This document shows, piece by piece, positions 57,142 to 64,000 of a stretch of DNA of 64,000 bases. The notes beneath the pieces were generated by a model. That model ran no database searches and was not told the origin of the DNA. It was given only the letters and a program-made list of their open reading frames with translations. A program made the position numbers and the translations under genes. How positions within the stretch are numbered: position 1 is the stretch's first letter; every line of letters begins with the position of its first letter. The DNA comes from Clitopilus passeckerianus (lineage: Eukaryota; Basidiomycota; Agaricomycetes; Agaricales; Entolomataceae), in assembly GCA_944990035.1 (NCBI GenBank), contig CALYLX010000106.1, positions 1 to 64,000 of the forward strand. Reading direction: 5' to 3'.

Positions 57142-59426
57142 GGTGCATCGTCGCACTCCTCCCTAGGTTCAGGGGAGGGGAACAGAGAAAAATTAGTATT
57201 CATCGAAGATACGAGCAGGCTTGGTGATTAAGCATTAGATATACGTTCTCTTCTTTATGACTCCAGTGTGTTTTCTATTCAACGTGTTGATAGGCGTGAT
57301 GTACATGATTGGGTATATAAAACTGCGCGAACTTGAACTCGGGAGTTTTCAATCAACAGTATATAAAATCGTACCGTACCTATACGAAGTCCCACTCCGT
57401 CCTCTTCCATCACCCTTTTCCCCCTTCCGTTGTGGAAATGAATTCCTTAGCCGCAGGGAGTGCACTCGAGTCGGGTCCCGTTGAGTTTGGTAGAGTACGA
57501 GTAAACCTAAGTGAAAAATAATTCCTCGAAGGTTGAGGAGTGAGCGTGAAAGTAGGAGATCAAGAGGTGATGGTGGCCTTTAGCCGAGACGCGCGACGCG
57601 CCTGAGGGAAGGAAAGGGAGAGACTGGGAAACTGAACGTGAAAACACTCAATAAACTCGTGCCCACTCTTTGTGGACGATGCTGGAGCTCTCTTTGAGCT
57701 CAGTTCTGAAGTATTCTTGAGATGTTCGACTGACGAACGAGCTTAGACAGGCTGGAAAGTTAGGGAGAAGGTATAAATTGCCGGGAGAGGGGGAAAGTGG
57801 GAAGTGGGGATTCCTCTGGTCGAAAATACAGGTGGTGGGTATTAATAATGTACAGAAACCGAAGGCGCACGTACTCTCGTGCCCCCGGACCCAAAATGAT
57901 GTCATAATGTACAGAAAAACGAAGAGGGAGCTCGAAAATGAGAGAGAAAGAATAACATACGAAAAAGGAAAGGCCTTGACCGAATGTGGAAATACCTCCG
58001 GATGACGAGTTCTGGGGAATTTCTCGAGGCGATGGGAGTCGCGTAGGCGTGCTGTGGCCCTAGCAGCATCTTTTACGCGTCCTAGGACTCCCTTCAGCAC
58101 TCTACCATCCCAGATTCGTTTCCCCTTTGATATCCCCAGACCCGATGTCGGCTGTATAGTACAATGTAATTAATTATGGAATAGAAAAGAAATATACGTA
58201 TCGTTCGTCTCGAGAGTCCTTAACCATATCCTGCAGAGAATGTGATGCGGTTTACACGATGGAATGGAAGTCTTGACCATCCAGACACGCAGAATAACAT
58301 AACGAGGCGTATAGCGATCTTGAGGAGGAATGCGAGGTTTGCTGCGAATGCCGAGAAAGCTTGATGGTGTCGGGGAAATACCAAGTTGCCGGTGAACGAT
58401 CTTCTTCTGCACGTTCCCTCTGTACGTCCAGATTCCCTTCCACACCGTCAAAACACACCAACCTTGACCCCACTTCGACAGGTAGAGCCTCCACCCTGCC
58501 ATTTCTATAGCTGTGCACGTGCCCTACCCGATCTAGGTATCAATACTTCCTCCTTTAGTAATGCAAGTAAATTCTCGATGATTCTAACCACATCGTGATG
58601 TACCTGGGTAAATTAAGACGAACCGTACGCTTGACAACGACGCTGAGGACCTGAGGCCTGGTTAGAAGCTCTACTTCGCGTCAACCGAGCGCCCAAATGT
58701 CGTTCCAAGCCACTGCCCTCTCAGGTCGCCCATTTGGGCATCTTCGGCCAGTGGAAAAGCTCATTAAGTGGAATCTCACACTATTAATGGATCGACCTTC
58801 TCACACTTGAATATGAGAGGGAAGGGAGAAGGTCCGTCCTGCAACTTGACGTTGGCAATGGATCCCTCACCGCAAATCTGAAGTCATTCCCTCTTTGAAT
58901 TGTATTCCATCCAGGATTCCATTTATTCCTGCTTAAGACAAAATGCTTCTAGCAGGGATCTCAGAGTCTTTGAATACGTCAGAGCCACAGGTGGCTAAGT
59001 ATGAGTGACGCATTAATATGAATATTTGCGAAATGGTCCATGTGCCTTCCTGACCACGAGAATTCGTGAGGTGACCTTAAGTAACTATTAGTCCCAGCAG
59101 CGTTGCCGCCTCCCACTCCATGATACGGAGCCCTCTCAGAGTCCCAGGACTAATGAAGGGGCCAGAGGAGAGAGCGACCCGGTTGGAAGACTGACTATCT
59201 AACAGTAAATGACAACCTGAGACGTTACATGCTGATTCGATGGCGCATGACTTACATCTACTATCATACAATGTACAGAATCACATCTTTTCAATAATCC
59301 ACGACCTCTTAACATACGGATGAGCCTGAAATACAATGAAATAGACGTTCCGAGTTCATTGAAACGTCCGCAGTATATATCAGTGAGAGAGCGGCAGCGC
59401 CGCAAGTTTTTGTAATTTAATATAGA
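57142..59426. other. Intergenic, no firm gene
   Basis: A minus-strand open frame at about 58110-57648 (pieces GRVKDAARATARLRDS and SLSFSSSLFVFLYIM) has no ATG in a good place and no family I know; I leave it uncalled. The rest, including 58500-59420, shows only short frames. Confidence 0.4.
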
Positions 59427-60690
59427 ACGCGTCGGTCATGTGACCCGTATAACGCTGCCACCAACACCCACCATAACCTCCCAGAGCTGGCCTTCCACAG
59501 GGTCGTCGGTTCGTTCTTCACTCGTTCCATAAAGCCTTTCAACACTTATGGCTCGGAGAAGTTCGTCTGACACTGTTATGTACCCATGGACGAAACATAC
59601 CCTCAAGTCGATCGCCAAAATTTGGCTCCTCTAGTCACGTCCTGATTGAAGCGCAAACAGCCCTATTGACGCAGAAGTATCTGCACTACGGAGCTCGAGA
59701 GTCTTCAAAAACATGGTCGACATTGATCCCTCCATCAGGGTCGAACGGGAGAGTTAAGCTTTGCAAAGGGTGAAGTCGTGAGCAACAGCTTCCGCCCATC
59801 ACGACACCAGCTTATGAATTTTCTAGGCTCTCGATAAGAGAACCTCTGTCGACTTCTATGGTTGCAAAGGGCACATCTCCGCATCTCCGTCTGTACCGGC
59901 AGGAATGGGACTGATCCCCAGCCTTTTCACCTCAGCGACAACGCGGGACCATGCAATTGCCCACAGGTCAGCTTTCTTTCTGATCTTTCTCGCTGCGGTT
60001 TCTCATTACATCCTAGCATAGATTCAGGAAGCCTCGAACGACTGTATTGCTCAGCCAGCGCAACTAGCCGCCTTTGTATTGGACTTCGTCATATCGACTG
60101 GTCAAGAACAAGATCGCATGGAGCGAACATCTACAGGAGACCGGGGAATGCAAGCTTCGCGGGTCTCTGTCGCTGCTGTTCTAGCCGCTACCGAGGATGA
60201 TGTCTCGCCTGCTGCCACCTTGTCTCTTGTTATCGAGAAATAAGACATTGCGAAGGTGGATATCCAGGCCCTCTTCACTTGGGCTTCATCATCACGAGGC
60301 GGCGGGAAGAGCTGAGCCCGGAAGATACTAGCGAAGCCGCATTAGGCGGCCAGTTTATCGTAGACCAGCACCCGCAAGGTGAAATGTATTATTTCAAGAT
60401 TTTGCAGGCAACGGCGAGGTGAGGTCAGATCCGTTATTCAAAGTCCGGTCCGTGGTTCGATGCTCTAGAGCTCTTGTTATGGGTGCTATGAGAGCATGTC
60501 GGAAGAGCGTCGTGGTCGGGATCTCTCTAATGAAACGCCGGAAGGCGCAGGTTCGTGCTAGACCCTTGTCCTTGGAATCTATCCTGACAATCCTATGCAG
60601 GTCTGGTAGCATACGGGAACGCTGGAATTTTGCATCGGAACCGCCCTCATGTACTCCAAGACCTACCAACCGACGCCTGTTGGGGTATGA
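59427..60690 (+). pseudogene. Decayed partial duplicate of the PMS1-type MutL gene
   Basis: It begins with the promoter block GAACGCGTCGGTCATGTGAC shared with 51140. Then pieces align in order with the intact gene: the GTCGAC..TCGAACG(G/C)GAGAG exon end (about 59728-59755) with its intron donor, the PAGMGLIPS stretch matching AGRNGTDRQ (about 59897), SVAAVLAATEDD (about 60166), the end of exon 9 (VDQHPQGE for the DQHAADEK site, about 60360) and [17 protein letters not shown] (about 60490-60540). Introns remain, so this is a DNA-level segmental duplicate and not a retrocopy. The acidic linker and much of the ATPase are gone, and stops are numerous. Confidence 0.8.
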
Positions 60691-60703
60691 AGACCTTTCG
60701 TAG

Positions 60704-61657
60704 ACTCTCTTAGGAAACCTATTTTGGTTGGAGAGGCCCTAGCTATCTTTTGCTTACTTTTGGAACATTTTGCTTCGGTTGGACATGTTCTCTTGTTTCA
60801 TGCTGTACATCTTATCGCACAATTTACCCTCTCACATATCGCTCGGACCCACTATCACATATTTTCGATCGCATATTCTCGTCGCGAGGGTGAGGAGCTC
60901 CGTTGGGACAGCAGGTCCCGGGCTTATCAGAAGGCTCCTCAGGGGCAACTTGGGCTCCTTTAGATCACTCCAGTAGGTGAGTCGCCGTGAGGATGGCAAC
61001 CCTGAATTCCAACCTCATTGAGGTCAGTGGCTGAATGAAATATCCTTCAGGTTTAGCTTTTGAGGAACGAGGATAACTGTCATGAAAGATGGTCCTTGAA
61101 AACCTTCCAATCAGAACGCAGGCTCCAAAAAAGCAACAAATCGTTCAAGGCGGATGCATTTCTCGCCCCTAGCTGTGATTCGCCACATTCTAGCTGTCAA
61201 GGTATGGACGGCCACTCGTGACCACTTGGCAAACCCCATCTAGACCATCCAGGCTGTCTGAAAGCCACATTACACTTTGACATAGGGGAATCTGGGGTCC
61301 CTATGGTAGACCAACGTCGGGCGGAGACCGTCACAACAAGCAGCCTTGGCTGGCTACGGACAGCACTTAATATCCATGATGACGAGATATTGTGAGTAGT
61401 TGTCGCAAACCCGAAGGCCCACATCCCCATCATACGCAGTGAATGCTGAACCGAACGCGTTATCTGCCTCGCGTATTTCATTAAGTAAAGATGAACCGAA
61501 AGCGGCTCCAATAAGCATCCAACATTACTCACCACGGTGTCGGCATGGCCCTTCGGTCGCGTTCTGTATGATGCAGGATAAGCGTGAAAGCTATCTAATC
61601 CATCGCCTTGGACCGTCTGGCAATCAAGACCTCGTCTTACATTAAACACTTCACCTC
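60704..61657. other. Intergenic upstream of the FAD oxidase
   Basis: 60745-60800 resembles the 3' flank of the intact MutL gene, marking the end of the duplicated segment. The remainder shows no gene. Confidence 0.45.
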
Positions 61658-63401
61658 ATGTCCGAGTTTACATCCTTCAAAGCCTCTTTCACAGGAGACC
61701 TTGTCACCTCTTCTAACGAGGACTACTCTGCTTCTGTCGCTCGCTGGACGGTTACTTCAGAACAAGATGCCGAAGTTGTGGCATTCGTAAAGAACGAGGC
61801 CGACGTCGCTCTCGCTCTCTCCTATGCTAAGGCCAACAACCTGCCCATTGCCATCCGTGGTGGTGGTCTCGCTCACTGTGCCTCCTCCTCTGCGGAGGGT
61901 GGCGTAGTCATCGATCTCTCCAGGTATATCAACACCGTCCGTGTTGACGATGACGCCCAATTAGCATACGTCGGCGGCGGCGCTATCTGGGAGCAAGTCG
62001 ACGAAGAAGCTATCAAGTACGGACTGGCTGCAGTTGCTGCTAACTGGAATTTGGTAAGTGGCCTCTGCAACTGAATCGAAGCAACCGCTGATCTATCATG
62101 TAGGCTGGTGTTGGAGGGTCCGTATTCCATCTACTTTCATACCAATACATCATGCTAACAATGATATAGAGTTACCCTTGGTGGTGGCTTCGGTTACCAA
62201 ACCTCCACGCACGGTCTTGCGATCGATAACTTAGTTCAGTCCACGGTCGTTACAGCATCCGGCGAGGCTGTCGTAGCCTCAGCCACCTCTCATCCTGACC
62301 TCTTCTGGGCAATTCGTGGTGGTGGATCCAACTTTGGTGTCGTCACCGAATTCGTCTTCAAGCTTCACCCTCAGCGAGCCACGGTCTACTTCGGCAAGCT
62401 CACGTACTCCGTCGAGAAGGCTCAGCAGATCATTGAGGCCACCAAAACCTGGTGGGATGCCGCAGGCGAAAAGGAATCTATTACACAGGTTGCCATGGTC
62501 AGCGAAGGCGGCGAGGTAATCTAATCTCCTCCCTCCTGTTGCACCAAGCTTCCAACTGACCACCATTTGCAGCCATCTATTGCGATTTACCCCTTCTATA
62601 ATGGCACCGAGGATGAAGGCAGAGCTAATTTCAAGGCTTTCCTCGATATTGGTGAGTAGTGCTGGGTAGTTAACGTCCTCGAAATTGCTAATAGTCTGTA
62701 GGCCCTGTTGAAGACTCCACGTCCGAGATCCCTTATGAATGTGTCAATAGCTCAATGGTACGTAGCTTTGGACTCCCGCTCGCCGATCTGATTCTCATAC
62801 ATATGCTCGTCAGGACTTCGGCACTGCTCCCGGTCAAGGTATATACACCAAGTGTGTCACCAGAGTTACACCAGACTACAACGCCTTCTCTGCCGCCATC
62901 GCACGCTCTGTCGAGACGAGCAAGTCCAACCACGGCATGCTTGCACAAACCGTTTATGAGTATCACCCAACTGGCAAGATTGACTCTGTCTCCAAGGACG
63001 CTACCGCCTTCAATCGTGGCCCAGCCAAGACTCACAACATCGTCCTGCACTTCTCCTGGCCCGGCTCTCAGGATAAGGAGCTTCACGACGGTAAGACGAA
63101 GGTAGATATCGCGCGTGAACTCGCGAAGGATATGGGAGACGTTATCACTGGCGGAAAGATGGCCTCGAACCTTGGCTACACCAACTTCGGTTCGTCGTTT
63201 TCTAATGTCTATGTGCGCTATAATACCTGACTGCGTTATTCTCCAACAGATAGCGACGCAAGTTATGTCAAGGAATCAGGGGCGATTGATGCCAGGGCGA
63301 AGGTCGCCTTTGGTGATCATTATACCCGACTTCAGACCGTCAAGAAGGAATATGATCCCGAATGTGTCTTCAACAAGTGGTTCCCCATCGTTCCCGCATA
63401 A
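61658..63401 (+). CDS. FAD-linked oxidoreductase, berberine-bridge/VAO type
   Basis: Seven exons: 61658-62053, 62104-62117, 62170-62515, 62573-62651, 62702-62757, 62814-63189, 63250-63401; 472 residues. The FAD-binding PCMH part includes AIRGGG near residue 68, VVIDLSRYIN, AYVGGGAIWEQVD, AGVGGVTLGGGFGYQTSTHGL and DLFWAIRGGGSNFGVVTEFV; the C-terminus YDPECVFNKWFPI is the BBE motif. There is no secretion signal, as in the cytosolic fungal branch used in specialised metabolism or sugar/aldehyde oxidation. Odd: the FAD-linking His that normally follows GGG (GGGHS) is Leu here (GGGLAHC), and the second linking Cys is absent as well, so FAD may be non-covalent or bound through the nearby His. Substrate unknown; no biosynthetic partners adjoin. 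Confidence 0.87.
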
Positions 63402-64000
63402 CTCTCCAACCTTGTCTGTACCCTTTTTCCAATGTACTATATGCCTAAAACGACCAATGCCTTCTGTAATCCTAACATACGAAAATCCAAGTCAACTTTG
63501 GCTCCCAGATCTATATCTCGCCTGGAATGGAGCTTTTCGTGGGGAAGAGGCAACTTGGGCGGTAAGCAGCATCGAGTCAGCACCGGCTTTCTTCGGCCGA
63601 AAGCGGTCCAGACCTGATATTTCCTAATCGGGGTTAACACTCCTTGATTCCGACCGTCATCACGAACATGCCTCCCATACCCAGATGCTTGCAAGTCCAG
63701 CGGCTTGCCTTCATTGCCTTCTCTATGCGGTAAATCCTACGGGCTCAGGAGGAGCATATGGAAGATAGATTGTGTAAAGTTGCATTGTCAATGGGCACAA
63801 ATCCGACGGACAAACAAAGGACCGGCGGATGAACAATGAAGCAGTGTTGGCCCACCCCTATCTAGTATCGAGAGAGCTCCTTGCAAGGAGAGAGTCGTTC
63901 TCTTGTGTTTTTAAGCCAGAGTCTGGCTACATACGACTGTTCGTCTCATTCTTGCCAGTTCACGATCATGTCGTAGCAGTTTTAAGAAACCTGCGACAGG
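63402..64000. other. Intergenic, no gene seen
   Basis: Contains the 3' flank of the oxidase and a perfect 14-bp palindrome CTCCTTGCAAGGAG near 63880. No further gene is supported before the window ends. Confidence 0.45.

Noticed and set aside
57648..58100. Minus-strand 150-residue open frame
   Set aside because: It lacks a proper start codon, and the hydrophobic part looks like pyrimidine-rich non-coding DNA read in frame.
1..64000. Search for a biosynthetic cluster, CRISPR array, viral insertion or intact retrotransposon
   Set aside because: The FAD oxidase and dioxygenase remains are isolated with no PKS, NRPS, terpene synthase or P450 nearby; no spaced repeats, viral genes or reverse transcriptase were seen.

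Overview
The window is the left end of a fungal chromosome, almost certainly from an Agaricomycete (mushroom-forming basidiomycete). Evidence: genes split by many 45-60 nt introns, DUF2235 hydrolases, expanded F-box families, HNH-domain proteins of the mushroom type, a GPI-tailed GH16 glucanase and a group III hybrid histidine kinase. It opens with about 34-40 nt that look like an untrimmed Oxford Nanopore native barcode, then 151 bp of perfect CCCTAAA telomere repeat (G-strand TTTAGGG, the plant-type heptamer rather than the usual fungal TTAGGG).

Layout. 0-15.3 kb: GH16 glucanase (+), a Zn2Cys6-like coiled-coil protein (-), a decayed stretch with fragments of unknown genes (5.4-8.9 kb), a DUF2235 hydrolase (+), a signal-peptide ORF, a solo LTR, and a single-pass membrane protein (-). 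15.3-26.9 kb: gene-poor, with a tandem pair of TauD/TfdA-like dioxygenases that are both broken, and a small beta-trefoil-like gene. 26.9-32.8 kb: an intact group III hybrid histidine kinase with seven HAMP units, and a small secreted Kre9/Knh1-like protein. 33.4-39.2 kb: two intact tandem F-box paralogues, one followed by a Tc1/mariner-type non-autonomous element that carries an internal inverted duplication. 39.5-47.7 kb: three tandem F-box-like/LRR paralogues on the minus strand (only the middle one open), then a decayed F-box gene. 48.1-50.1 kb: an HNH protein and a small cysteine-rich protein. 51.3-55.0 kb: intact PMS1/PMS2-type MutL homologue. 55.7-60.7 kb: an F-box gene split by a solo LTR with perfect 5-bp target duplication, and a decayed partial duplicate of the MutL gene. 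61.7-63.4 kb: berberine-bridge-type FAD oxidoreductase.

The genes do not form an evident biosynthetic cluster or operon-like system. The picture is a subtelomere in which housekeeping or signalling genes (HHK, MutL) sit among tandem duplications, transposon scars and pseudogenes. I did not find a convincing new multi-gene system. The most notable signals are the telomere repeat type, the barcode remnant, the element with its inverted duplication, the MutL partial duplicate, and several proteins with altered family motifs. All gene models were spliced by eye from GT-AG (twice GC-AG) signals and reading-frame continuity.
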